A DNA stretch of 64,000 nt, taken from positions 16,990 to 80,989 of the forward strand of contig NZ_BPFA01000023.1 in assembly GCF_019655055.1 (NCBI RefSeq), written 5' to 3'. The position numbers were made by a program, and so were the translations under genes. Shown piece by piece: positions 44,886 to 54,676 of this stretch; position 1 is the first letter of the stretch; the number at the start of each line of letters is the position of its first letter. Under the pieces are notes generated by a model. The model made no database searches, was not told where the DNA came from, and saw only the letters and a program-made list of their open reading frames with translations. The stretch is from Shewanella sp. MBTL60-112-B2. Lineage in GTDB: Bacteria; Pseudomonadota; Gammaproteobacteria; Enterobacterales; Shewanellaceae.

Positions 44886-45289
44886 GGCAACCTTCCTTTT
44901 GTTTTGGCGTTCTTACAGCGAAACTGCTCGTCTTCAAATTGAAACTGACAGCTCGGCAGGTTCGACCCTTTATTTCGAGCGCTATTATACTACAGCTTTG
45001 CAAAAGTATGAATCTGATCACGTTTCCACAAAAGCAAAACAACGCTCGTTCGACATCTCGGGCTATACAGTAAAGCTATTCTACTAAAAAGAAAACTAGA
45101 CCATAGTTTGAAACATTGATCTAAATTATATAAATCATATATTTAAATTAAGTTACCGGCTATTTTATCAAGCGTTATAGGTCAAAAAATCCTGTGCTTA
45201 GGCTCGAGATAATCGTATGATTATTCGTAAACTATGGCATTTACACAGCTAATATTCACCAAAGTTATAATGAACATAATTGGATACCT
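44886..45289. other. Divergent intergenic region acnB / hxpB
   Basis: About 400 AT-rich bases holding both promoters. A TATAAT (45266-45271) stands 19 bases before the hxpB start and is a plausible -10 box, though no good -35 matches it. No gene or repeat seen. Confidence 0.45.
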
Positions 45290-45955
45290 ATGAGTAAACC
45301 ACAGCTAAAAGCGGTTATTTTTGACATGGACGGCGTATTGATCGATTCAGAACCTGTTTGGCAAATGGCGATATTCGAAGTTATGAGTAAGCTGGGTTTA
45401 AACGTTTCGATGGCGGATATGCAGCTCACTACGGGGCTTAGAATCGACCAAGTTGTTGAGTTTTGGTATGCGCGCTCTCCTTGGCAAAACTACAATAACC
45501 AGCAAACGGCTCAGGCCATTGTTGATACGGTTGTTAGCCACATCAAGCATGATGGTGAACCTATGCGAGGTGTACTCAGTGCTTTGCAAGCTTGTCAGCA
45601 AAATAAGCTTAAAATCGGTCTGGCAACCTCTTCTTCTAGTCTAATCATTGAAGCCGTTTTAAACAGGTTAGACATCACGAGCTACTTTGACGCCATTGAA
45701 TCAGCCGAATCGCTCGCTTATGGTAAGCCCCATCCCGAAGTGTATTTAAATTGCGCTAAAGCCTTACATATTGACCCAGTTAATTGTTTAGCAATTGAAG
45801 ATTCATTTAATGGGTTAATCGCCGCGCGCGCAGCCAATATGCAAACGATCGCGATCCCAGAGCCACAACATGCCACTCTAGGCAAATGGGTGATTGCCCA
45901 CCAGCAACTCGATAGCCTAGAAGCATTAGCAAACTTTTTGACTTACGATCAATAG
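45290..45955 (+). CDS. hxpB: HAD family sugar phosphatase, HxpB (YniC)-like
   Basis: A 221-residue HAD hydrolase of the beta-phosphoglucomutase-like group. Motif I is FDMDGVLIDSEPVW (nucleophile Asp about 12), motif II is in LATSSSS, motif III is GKPHPEVYL, and motif IV is AIEDSFNGLIAARAA. The LGLRIDQVV-type and FWYARSPW segments point to E. coli YniC, now HxpB, which dephosphorylates hexitol phosphates and 2-deoxyglucose-6-phosphate. Other HAD phosphatases are close in sequence, so the substrate is inferred. Confidence 0.87.
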   Translation: MSKPQLKAVIFDMDGVLIDSEPVWQMAIFEVMSKLGLNVSMADMQLTTGLRIDQVVEFWYARSPWQNYNNQQTAQAIVDTVVSHIKHDGEPMRGVLSALQACQQNKLKIGLATSSSSLIIEAVLNRLDITSYFDAIESAESLAYGKPHPEVYLNCAKALHIDPVNCLAIEDSFNGLIAARAANMQTIAIPEPQHATLGKWVIAHQQLDSLEALANFLTYDQ

Positions 45956-45995
45956 CGCCATTTTCATCAAGCTGAATATCTATCGAGCTGAAAAC

Positions 45996-46023
45996 AAAAA
46001 GCCCAGCATTTGATGGGCTTTTT
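45996..46023. terminator. Bidirectional terminator hxpB / patatin gene
   Basis: AAAAAGCCCA / TGGGCTTTTT around an 8-base loop between convergent genes. Confidence 0.85.
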
Positions 46024-46059
46024 ATTGCATTTAGCTTGAAATTATTTTCGCCAAAATGA

Positions 46060-48276
46060 CTACCAGTTCTTACCGATAAATAGAAAGACGGTTTTTTCAC
46101 CATCATCTGATGCGCCAAAACCAAACGCAGCAGGCCCCACGCCAGTATCAATGCCTAAGTACAAGCTACCTGCGTAGATTAAGTCATCAAGTGACACATT
46201 GTCTTTTTGATTCCAAACGTTACCCGCCTCAATACTGGTACCTAAATAAAGCGGATATTCGGTCATACCGAGCACATCTCGCCCTAAGTCATACTGATAC
46301 ACAAAGGCACCAAACACCTTGTGTGAACCATATAGAGCGTTCTTGTGATAACCAGAGAGATTTAAAAAGCCACCAAGCTCCGACACGTTTACTGTAAACG
46401 CGCCATCTTTATCAACTGTTGCCAATGAGGCTATACCCACAAAAGCGTGATTACCCACGCCAACAGCTCCGCGCCAATCGGCTTCATATTGCATCGAGAA
46501 ATCAGAAGAATCACCAACACCATCTAATTCATAACTCTCTTTTCTCATATACACATTGAAGGTGAAACGATTACCCGAAGTCGGAAAGTTAATACTATTT
46601 AGGTCATCATAGGCGAATTTGAAGTAGCCCCCATAACCCGAGTAATCTACTTTTCCAAGCCCCCAGATGTCGTTCTCCAGATCGCCTCTTTCCCCCAGCA
46701 CACCAATTTCGACCATGCCATTTTGAGTGTAATTAGCCCCTATACCTACTTCGGTACGGTAGGCTGTTTGTTTCAGTTCTAACACCCGGTTGTTATTTTC
46801 AAAGAAGCTCCAATCTTTCAGTTCATACTCAACTCGAGCACGGCTGAAATAGGACTGATCTTTAGCTAATGGCTGATAAAACTCAGATGCGATTAATTTG
46901 TCGTAACCGAGCGATAACTCATTACGCCATTCACCACCATTCTCGGTAAGCTCAGTCATGGTATAGGCCATATCGAGAGAGATGACAGAATCTAAGCTAA
47001 AGTCATCTTCCCAACTAAAGCCAAGCTGGAAGTAATTCGGCCCCCAGGATTTAGCCTTTGTTGTGACGGTTAATACCCGCCCCTCATCAGTGTCTGTAAA
47101 TTCCGCATCGACTCGTTCAAACTTATCCAATGCATAAATTCTATCTAGTCCGGCATCTAAATCTTCTACTGTGACATGGTCACCAACATTCAGAGAAAGG
47201 TTATCCGCCAATAACTTCTCACTAACCTTGGAGTCGTTGTTATAAACCACTTTAATTAATGGCCTATTAATCTCCGCTAGCCATTGCTTACTCTTATGCT
47301 TTTTTTGAGCCAAATATTGTTTGAAATCACTACGAGTGTCACTGTACTGCTCAAGCTTATCGCTCTGCTCCCGAGCAGCGATCTCACCTAGCGGCAGTGC
47401 AATAGGCATAATGCTAAAGTCCGTGGTGCTTAGGTCGCCAATATTGGGACGGATCAAAATATCATGATCGCTAAGCAGGGCTTTCTGCCTCTCTGAGCTC
47501 GCATTGGTAAGAATCGTGGAGAGCTGGTTTAACACAGCGACCGTACTATTTAGCTCATCTTTACCAACTAAGGGAGAACCAATATCGACCGCGATGACAA
47601 TGTCTGCGCCCATCGCCTTAACCACATCGACAGGCATATTGTTAGCAATCCCGCCATCCACTAACAGCTTGCCGTCGATAACCGCAGGTTGTAGGGCTCC
47701 TGGCACTGATGCCGATGCTTGCATTGCCGCAACCACGCTACCAGAACTTAACACCACAGGTTCGCTGGTGACTAAGTTGGTTGCCACTGCACGATAGGGA
47801 ATAGAAAGATCATCAAAGTCACCAAATTGGTGAACTAAATTAGTCGAACTACGTAGAAGTTGCGACATCGTTTGCCCTCGAAGCAAACCTGCAGGCATTT
47901 TAACTTGCTCGTCGCTGTAACCTACATTGATTGGAATATTAAACTGATCACGAGTCTCTTTGTCGCGGTAACTTAATGACTCCCGAGGAATGGTGTCTGA
48001 ATAACCTTGGCTCCAATCAGTATTCATCATGATCGCTTCAATCTCTGCAGCGCTATAGCCTAATGCGTACATCCCTCCCACATAGGCACCGATACTGGTT
48101 CCGGCAATATAATCGATGGGGATATTTTTCTCTTCCAGCACCTTAAGCACGCCGATATGAGCCGCACCTTTTGCACCGCCACCACTCAAGACTAAGCCGA
48201 TTTTAGGACGCTCTTCAGCGAATGAAACTTGCGAACTAGCCATTGCTAGGCAAAGAATGATAATTCTATTAATCAT
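46060..48276 (-). CDS. Patatin-like phospholipase fused to a beta-barrel (PlpD-type, type Vd secretion)
   Basis: A 738-residue secreted protein with a signal peptide (cut after VSFA). A patatin domain spans about 25-300, with the oxyanion loop LSGGGAKGAAHIGVL, nucleophile motif GTSIG (Ser about 62) and DGGIANNMP (catalytic Asp about 209). One POTRA-like domain lies about 345-425 (ADNLSLNVGDHVTVEDL...). A C-terminal 16-strand Omp85-type barrel extends to the terminal aromatic (FLFIGKNW). This order matches PlpD of Pseudomonas, a lipase that is exported by or displayed on its own barrel. It would cut phospholipids at the cell surface or in targets. Alone in its transcript. Confidence 0.92.
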   Translation of the reverse strand: MINRIIILCLAMASSQVSFAEERPKIGLVLSGGGAKGAAHIGVLKVLEEKNIPIDYIAGTSIGAYVGGMYALGYSAAEIEAIMMNTDWSQGYSDTIPRESLSYRDKETRDQFNIPINVGYSDEQVKMPAGLLRGQTMSQLLRSSTNLVHQFGDFDDLSIPYRAVATNLVTSEPVVLSSGSVVAAMQASASVPGALQPAVIDGKLLVDGGIANNMPVDVVKAMGADIVIAVDIGSPLVGKDELNSTVAVLNQLSTILTNASSERQKALLSDHDILIRPNIGDLSTTDFSIMPIALPLGEIAAREQSDKLEQYSDTRSDFKQYLAQKKHKSKQWLAEINRPLIKVVYNNDSKVSEKLLADNLSLNVGDHVTVEDLDAGLDRIYALDKFERVDAEFTDTDEGRVLTVTTKAKSWGPNYFQLGFSWEDDFSLDSVISLDMAYTMTELTENGGEWRNELSLGYDKLIASEFYQPLAKDQSYFSRARVEYELKDWSFFENNNRVLELKQTAYRTEVGIGANYTQNGMVEIGVLGERGDLENDIWGLGKVDYSGYGGYFKFAYDDLNSINFPTSGNRFTFNVYMRKESYELDGVGDSSDFSMQYEADWRGAVGVGNHAFVGIASLATVDKDGAFTVNVSELGGFLNLSGYHKNALYGSHKVFGAFVYQYDLGRDVLGMTEYPLYLGTSIEAGNVWNQKDNVSLDDLIYAGSLYLGIDTGVGPAAFGFGASDDGEKTVFLFIGKNW

Positions 48277-48368
48277 AATGACTTACTTAACTCTTCTACT
48301 AATGTCTTAACGTATTTTATTTAGTGGCGATGCGCAAGAAATAGCGCTACCGACAGGCTACTTGAGGG

Positions 48369-51300
48369 CTAAACCTCTAAGGCTAACTTGTTATTTACGT
48401 TCTGCTTTAAGCTTTTATTTAAGCCCATATAGGTTTCAATTTCGGCAAGCGGCATAGGTTTGGCGAAGTAGTAGCCCTGAATAACATAGCAACCTCGACT
48501 GAAAACATGCTCGAGCTGTTCATGGGTTTCCACCCCCTCGGCAACCACATCTAATTTCAAATTTCTTGCCAACTCAATGATGCTACTCGCTATCGCCTGA
48601 TCGGCCTTATTAGTCGCGATATCAATAAGAAAAGAGCGATCAATTTTAAGGGTATTAACTTCAAAATGCCTCAAGTAAGCCAGTGAAGAATAGCCAGTAC
48701 CGAAATCATCAATAGCCACATCGATACCTAAGGTTTTAAGCGCTTTAAGATGTTGCTTAGCCACCTTCAGCTCTTTCATCAACACCCCTTCAGTGATCTC
48801 TAACGAAAGCGCCGAGTGTGGCATCTTGGTCTCAGTCATGATTTGCTGAACACCGCCAATAAAATCGGGGAGACGGAAATGCAGTGCAGAAATATTAACC
48901 GAAACTTTAACGGGCTCGGTTAACTCTTGAGCCCAACGAGCTCCATAAAGACAAGCTTCACGCATGACCCAGCGATCAATTTCCACGATCAGCCCACACG
49001 CTTCTGCCACCTTAATAAAGATATCAGTGCGAATAAAACCCTTCTGTGGATGATTCCAGCGTAATAGCGCTTCTACCCCGACGAGTTTATCATTTTGCAA
49101 AATATCTATTTGAGGCTGAAAATGAAGCTCTAGTTCGTTTCGCTCTATGGCCTTGCGTAAATCGGCCTCTAACGCTAAATGATAAAGCGCTTCAGCATTG
49201 CGTTCCTTGGAATAATACTTAAAGTGCCCCTTGCCCTCTTCCTTAGCGTGGTACATAGCTAAGTCGGCATTTTTAATCAACACTTCTGGCTGCTTTGCAT
49301 CTTCTGGCCACATACTCACACCAATACTGGTTGAGATATAGAACTCGCGTCCATAAAGCATAAAGGGCCGTTCAATGCTGGCGAGTAACTGCTCACAAAG
49401 GTAATTAACAGTATCAATAGTAGGAGTATCACGCAGCAAAATGACAAACTCATCACCACCAAAACGGCACAAGACATTTTCATCTGAAATCAGAGACTGT
49501 AAACGATTAGACGCTTCGACTAGCAAGGCATCCCCCATACTATGACCATATGAATCATTCACATGCTTGAACCTGTCTAAGTCCAAAAATAGTAGGGCTA
49601 AATTGCCGCCATCTTTTTCAGCTTGATACACAGACTGTGCGAGTTTGCTGGAGAACAAGGATCGGTTAGGCAAACCTGTCAATACATCAAAATTAGCTAA
49701 GCGACGCAATTCAGCCTCGGTTCGTTTACGCTCTGTGATATCAGAAAAAACCACCACATAGCGGCTAGCATTACCGCTGGTATTCAAAATCGAGGAAACG
49801 TTCAGCCAAACCGCACACTTTTGACTACTACCGGAATCAACAACACACTCTCCAGCCCAGCTAACCCCCTGCTGCAATAGATGAGCAATAGTGGAGCTTA
49901 TCTCTTCGCCCCGTATAACCTGTGAGAAAGACATACCGTTCAAGCTTTCAGAATTTAATCCGATAATATTTTCAGCAGCCTTATTGGACACTTGAATCTT
50001 CTCATCGCTATCAAAAATAAGCACAGCTTCTGATGTATTTTCGAATGCTTGCGCCAATAGGTAAACGTCGTCTTTTAGCTTTCTCTGCTCGGTAATATCA
50101 CTATAAATCCCTGCAACCCGCTCGATAACTCCTGAAACATCATTCCTTTCAACTGGGCGCCCCAATACACGCACCCAGCCCATAGCGCCATCGGTACGCC
50201 AGTATCGATACTCAACTTCGAACCTATCCGTGCGTTCTAGCAACATATCTTGCCATGCCGCCATAACTTCATCGATATCCTCAATGTGGATAGGGAACTG
50301 CTCTAACTTAAAGTAAACTTGTGACTGCCCAGAAGCTAATACTCCTGCCGTATTTTCTAGGCGGAAAAGGTCGCTTTCACGTTGCCACTCCCACAGTTCT
50401 GAGTTACTGCCTTTAAGCGCTTGCTTAAGCCTATTCTCACTATCGATTAGTGCCAAATTGACACCTTTAAATGCCATCACTTGGCGCTGTCGGTAAAAAA
50501 TAATGCCTAGGCCTGTTAGCAACAGACAAAGCAAAATACCACCTTTAAACCAAGAAGTTTGCCACCAATATTTTTCAACGTAAAAACTGAATGAAAACGG
50601 CTTCTCAGACCAAACCTCATTGTTCGTGCTTAGAATATCCAGCACATAGGATCCTGAAGCTAAACCGGAAATATTCAGTTGGGATTTTCCATCGAGAAAA
50701 ATATAGCTTGCCTGCTCATCAATTCCGCCTCGACGTAAACGGTACTTAATCTGCATAGGCTTCTGATTGAGGTAGTCATGGCGCGCTAATTGAAAACTGA
50801 TCAACTGCGCCCCGGGTAAGATATGATAGTCATTCTCCGGCATTAAATTGAGTTCGCTGCGATCTTCAAAATAGATCTCTATCGACTCTAGCATCATAGA
50901 GTCATCTGCGATCCTGTTTTCTAATCGCTCGACATCGACCAACATGGCTCCATCTGGAGTACCTAGATATAAGCCCTCTGCGGAGGCAAAGTAAGCCCCT
51001 TCATTGAGCTCATCGCTCAGCCAACCATCCCGAGGGGAAAACACTAAGAGCTCCCCATCGAGCATATTCTTCCTCAGCAACGAACGAGGACAGCCCACGA
51101 CACGGTAATCACCAACATTGTCGATAAAGTAGACCGAATCACAACTAACCCCCAACTCATCGGTCACACTTTTAATCGCCCCAGAATCAACCTTAAATGA
51201 CAGTAAGCCTTGCGTCTCTAAACCAAGCCACAGCTCTCCTGGATGAACCTCTTTAATAAATCGAATATTCGATTCACTGCTTGTCGCAAAGCTTAAGGGA

Positions 51301-52859
51301 GCCAATACAGGATAGAAGGTATTTTGAGAGTCTAAGTAGCCAAAAATACGTGAACCACCGAGCCATAAGCGCTGCTCACTGTCACGAGTAACCGCAACAA
51401 TTTCCACTGCAATATTACTATTGAGAGCACTTCCTAAGCGGATTAGTTTGGGCTCGAGAAACCCTTTTTCCCAATAATAAAGCCCGCTGCTAGTCGCAAA
51501 CCAGATCCGCCCTTCAATTAACGTATCAAAAAAGGTGTTATAAACCATTTTATATTCAAGTGAACTGCGGCCACCAGACCAAGCTGCAAAGCTTTGGCTG
51601 TGGAAGGTATTCTTATTCACCACCGACAAACCATTGGTGGTAGACAGCAACAGATGGTCTTTATCTAACGGGTCAATTTTAAAGATGCTGTCACTAAGAC
51701 TTAGGCCTTGAGGATTAATCGCGTAGGATTTCTGAGTGTGCTTGTCAACTAACATCAAGCCTGTATCGGTACCGAGCCAAATATGATTTTCATCAGCATA
51801 AATGGTCCATACCACTTCATCTTTAAGCTTGTAAGGAGGCTGTTTAGTGTATTTATCAATAACAAAGTCTGGATCGACAGCTAAAATTGCAACCCCATCA
51901 CCGCTGCCACCCACCCAGATCAATCCTGTCTCATCGACGGCAATATCATAGGTATAATCTATGTTGGACTTTTGCTTTAACTCGTTACCATAAAGCATGC
52001 CTTTTGCTGAATCGGGGAGCCATCGTAGTAATCCTGCTCGAGTCGAGAGCCAAAGATAGCCTTGCTTATCTTCAGCTATATTGGTGATATAGTGTTCAAG
52101 CTGTTCGACTTTTTGTATCGACAGATTTTGCTGGTCAACTTCAAATAGCCCCTTACTCGAACTGATCCAGACTCGCCCACTGGAATGCTTAATGACGTTT
52201 TTTATCCCTCCCCATTCAGTTTTCCAGGGTAAAACCTCTAATCTCACGCCATTAATATCGCGAACCTCTAAGTGCTTTTCTTTACCAATAAGCAGACGGT
52301 TCTCAGACAAAGATAGGATGTGCCACCAAGGGTGATCAGGGTTGCTTGGAAGAAACTTTATTCGCTCAAGTGACATGTTTTGGTAGTTAAACCTAAGCAG
52401 TTCACCGTCATAGGTCAAAAAGATCCGCTCACCGTCAGTATCTTGTATTTGCGATACTATGCCACTACCACGGTACTCTGGAAATAATTCAGGGCTGCCA
52501 AACTCAACAAATCGATTAGCTTTAATATCATACAGATAAGCTTGGTACTTGCCGCTGACTAGGATGTGCTGTTTACTTAGAGGAACCGAGAGAGAAAGCA
52601 CGCTATCGTTGATTTTAGAGTTTAAACCGACCTTATCGATACGACGAACTTTATTACTGCTAACTCGATATAAGCCCTCTGCGGTTGCCAACCAAGTAAA
52701 GCCATATTCATCGAAACCAATATCCAAAACAGTGGCATTAATCAGACCATCGCTTGCAGTAAACACCCGCTGGACTACGCCACTGGCCAAGGTAGGCACA
52801 GCATAAGTTAACAGTAATAGAATGAAGCTAAGCCAAATTTTTTTGATTATTATTCTCAC
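48369..52859 (-). CDS. Giant propeller sensor with PAS, GGDEF and EAL domains
   Basis: A 1496-residue protein. A signal peptide is followed by a long periplasmic seven-bladed-type propeller region of 'two-component regulator propeller' repeats (about 30-660; many ...WLGT/WIGT-like blades such as HIWLGTDTGL and LIWVGGSGDG). Next come a Y_Y_Y domain (about 690-755), one membrane helix (about 770-792), two PAS-like domains (about 810-925 and 930-1050), GGDEF (intact CRFGGDEF, about 1131) and EAL (intact VEALLRW, about 1260, with DDFGTGYSS). It should sense an external ligand and alter c-di-GMP. The start codon is GTG with a weak ribosome site, so expression may be low. Confidence 0.93.
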   Translation of the reverse strand: MRIIIKKIWLSFILLLLTYAVPTLASGVVQRVFTASDGLINATVLDIGFDEYGFTWLATAEGLYRVSSNKVRRIDKVGLNSKINDSVLSLSVPLSKQHILVSGKYQAYLYDIKANRFVEFGSPELFPEYRGSGIVSQIQDTDGERIFLTYDGELLRFNYQNMSLERIKFLPSNPDHPWWHILSLSENRLLIGKEKHLEVRDINGVRLEVLPWKTEWGGIKNVIKHSSGRVWISSSKGLFEVDQQNLSIQKVEQLEHYITNIAEDKQGYLWLSTRAGLLRWLPDSAKGMLYGNELKQKSNIDYTYDIAVDETGLIWVGGSGDGVAILAVDPDFVIDKYTKQPPYKLKDEVVWTIYADENHIWLGTDTGLMLVDKHTQKSYAINPQGLSLSDSIFKIDPLDKDHLLLSTTNGLSVVNKNTFHSQSFAAWSGGRSSLEYKMVYNTFFDTLIEGRIWFATSSGLYYWEKGFLEPKLIRLGSALNSNIAVEIVAVTRDSEQRLWLGGSRIFGYLDSQNTFYPVLAPLSFATSSESNIRFIKEVHPGELWLGLETQGLLSFKVDSGAIKSVTDELGVSCDSVYFIDNVGDYRVVGCPRSLLRKNMLDGELLVFSPRDGWLSDELNEGAYFASAEGLYLGTPDGAMLVDVERLENRIADDSMMLESIEIYFEDRSELNLMPENDYHILPGAQLISFQLARHDYLNQKPMQIKYRLRRGGIDEQASYIFLDGKSQLNISGLASGSYVLDILSTNNEVWSEKPFSFSFYVEKYWWQTSWFKGGILLCLLLTGLGIIFYRQRQVMAFKGVNLALIDSENRLKQALKGSNSELWEWQRESDLFRLENTAGVLASGQSQVYFKLEQFPIHIEDIDEVMAAWQDMLLERTDRFEVEYRYWRTDGAMGWVRVLGRPVERNDVSGVIERVAGIYSDITEQRKLKDDVYLLAQAFENTSEAVLIFDSDEKIQVSNKAAENIIGLNSESLNGMSFSQVIRGEEISSTIAHLLQQGVSWAGECVVDSGSSQKCAVWLNVSSILNTSGNASRYVVVFSDITERKRTEAELRRLANFDVLTGLPNRSLFSSKLAQSVYQAEKDGGNLALLFLDLDRFKHVNDSYGHSMGDALLVEASNRLQSLISDENVLCRFGGDEFVILLRDTPTIDTVNYLCEQLLASIERPFMLYGREFYISTSIGVSMWPEDAKQPEVLIKNADLAMYHAKEEGKGHFKYYSKERNAEALYHLALEADLRKAIERNELELHFQPQIDILQNDKLVGVEALLRWNHPQKGFIRTDIFIKVAEACGLIVEIDRWVMREACLYGARWAQELTEPVKVSVNISALHFRLPDFIGGVQQIMTETKMPHSALSLEITEGVLMKELKVAKQHLKALKTLGIDVAIDDFGTGYSSLAYLRHFEVNTLKIDRSFLIDIATNKADQAIASSIIELARNLKLDVVAEGVETHEQLEHVFSRGCYVIQGYYFAKPMPLAEIETYMGLNKSLKQNVNNKLALEV

Positions 52860-52960
52860 GTGCTTAGGGACTTTTCACATTAACCTGAATGTAGCATTTA
52901 GCTAACAGAGATTCATCTATTGTTCACTTAAAAATCAACTCTTCCGAGCTGTTAGACATA

Positions 52961-52988
52961 AAAAAAGCGCTCAAATGAGCGCTTTTTC
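52961..52988 (-). terminator. Terminator of lpdA
   Basis: AAAAAAGCGCTC / GAGCGCTTTTT with an AAAT loop, placed just after the lpdA stop on the minus strand. Confidence 0.9.
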
Positions 52989-53005
52989 AAAACATTAGTA
53001 AATGC

Positions 53006-54433
53006 TTACTTTTTCTTCTTTGCCTTTGGGTTTGGCAAGTCAGTAATTGAACCTTCATAAATCTCAGCCGCTAGGCCAACTGACTCATGTAAAGTTGGGT
53101 GAGCGTGAATGGTTAATGCTAGATCTTCAGCATCACAACCCATTTCAATCGCTAGGCCAATTTCACCTAGAAGCTCGCCGCCATTAACACCAACAATAGC
53201 ACCACCAATTACACGGTGAGTCTCTTTGTCGAAAATAAGCTTAGTCATACCATCTGCACAATCAGATGCAATTGCACGACCACTTGCAGCCCATGGGAAA
53301 GTCGCAGTTTCGTAAGCAACACCTTGCTCTTTTGCTTCTTTCTCAGTTAGACCAACCCAAGCAACTTCTGGGTCAGTGTAGGCAATTGATGGGATAACTT
53401 TAGGGTCAAAGTAGTGCTTAAGACCAGAGATCACTTCTGCAGCTACGTGACCTTCATGCACACCTTTGTGTGCAAGCATTGGTTGACCAACGATGTCACC
53501 AATTGCATAGATGTTTGGTACGTTAGTACGCATCTGCTTATCAACATTGATAAAGCCACGCTCATCAACATTAACGCCAGCTTTCTCTGCGTCTAGACCT
53601 TTACCGTTTGGAATACGGCCAATAGCTACTAGAACAGCGTCATAACGTACAGGTTCAGCAGGCGCTTTCTTGCCTTCCATAGTAACGTAGATGCCGTCTT
53701 CTTTAGCTTCAACAGCAGTCACTTTAGTTTCAAGCATCAAGTTGAACTTCTTCTTGATCTTCTTGGTATAAACGCGGACTACGTCTTTATCTGCTGCAGG
53801 GATAACTTGGTCGAACATCTCAACCACGTCGATATCACTACCTAGTGAAGAGTAAACTGTACCCATTTCTAGACCGATGATACCGCCACCCATAACAAGT
53901 AGCTTACCTGGAACTTCTTTAAGTTCTAGCGCATCAGTAGAGTCCCATACACGTGGGTCTTCATGAGGAATAAATGGCAATTGAATTGGGCGAGAACCCG
54001 CAGCAATAATTGCTTGCTCAAAATGAACAACTTTAACGCCGTCTTCACCTTGAACTTCTAGCGTGTTAGGACCAGTGAACTTACCAAGACCGTTAACCAC
54101 GTTAACTTTACGCATTTTAGACATGCCGCCTAAACCGCTAGTTAACTGACCGATTACTGATTGCTTGTACTCACGCAGCTTATCAAGATCAATCTGAGGT
54201 TCACCGAAAACAACACCGTGGCTAGAAACCGCTTTTGCTTCTTCAATCACTTTAGATACATGAAGCAAAGCTTTAGAAGGGATACAACCCACGTTTAGAC
54301 ATACGCCGCCTAACGTGCTGAAACGTTCAACGATAACAGTATCTAGACCTAAGTCTGCAGCACGGAATGCAGCTGAATAGCCAGCAGGGCCAGCGCCTAG
54401 TACAACTACCTGAGTTTTAATTTCGTTACTCAT
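53006..54433 (-). CDS. lpdA: Dihydrolipoyl dehydrogenase (E3)
   Basis: A 475-residue flavoprotein: VVLGAGPAGYSAAFRAADLG (FAD site, about 9-28), the redox disulfide GGVCLNVGCIPSK (Cys about 45 and 50), the NAD site GGGIIGLEMG and the active-site His-Glu in HAHPTLHES. It reoxidises lipoyl groups of pyruvate and 2-oxoglutarate dehydrogenases. It closes the pdhR-aceE-aceF-lpdA set, with a hairpin in the 240-base gap after aceF, suggesting partly separate expression as in E. coli. The end is a Lys-rich tail AKKKK. Confidence 0.98.
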   Translation of the reverse strand: MSNEIKTQVVVLGAGPAGYSAAFRAADLGLDTVIVERFSTLGGVCLNVGCIPSKALLHVSKVIEEAKAVSSHGVVFGEPQIDLDKLREYKQSVIGQLTSGLGGMSKMRKVNVVNGLGKFTGPNTLEVQGEDGVKVVHFEQAIIAAGSRPIQLPFIPHEDPRVWDSTDALELKEVPGKLLVMGGGIIGLEMGTVYSSLGSDIDVVEMFDQVIPAADKDVVRVYTKKIKKKFNLMLETKVTAVEAKEDGIYVTMEGKKAPAEPVRYDAVLVAIGRIPNGKGLDAEKAGVNVDERGFINVDKQMRTNVPNIYAIGDIVGQPMLAHKGVHEGHVAAEVISGLKHYFDPKVIPSIAYTDPEVAWVGLTEKEAKEQGVAYETATFPWAASGRAIASDCADGMTKLIFDKETHRVIGGAIVGVNGGELLGEIGLAIEMGCDAEDLALTIHAHPTLHESVGLAAEIYEGSITDLPNPKAKKKK

Positions 54434-54641
54434 GTTTTCCTCTATTCTTTTTATGTCGTTGGTGGCACCGAGTTAACGATAAAACCGACTCAACGATAAA
54501 CTGTGGCCAAATCTTGTAAGGTGGCCGCATTTTAACCTTTGTTTGATGCTGATCACAATCCTAGAAACGCTTAATCTTGCTGATGTTTATTAATAGTGCC
54601 GATTAAGCGAATTAGGTAAGCGATTCAAATAAGCGACCTAG

Positions 54642-54674
54642 AAAATAGGCTGCTTGAATCAAGCAGCCTATTTG
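54642..54674 (-). terminator. Hairpin after aceF
   Basis: AAATAGGCTGCTTG / CAAGCAGCCTATTT, about 14 bp with a short loop. The U-tract is weak, so it may be a partial terminator between aceF and lpdA. Confidence 0.7.
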
Positions 54675-54676
54675 GA

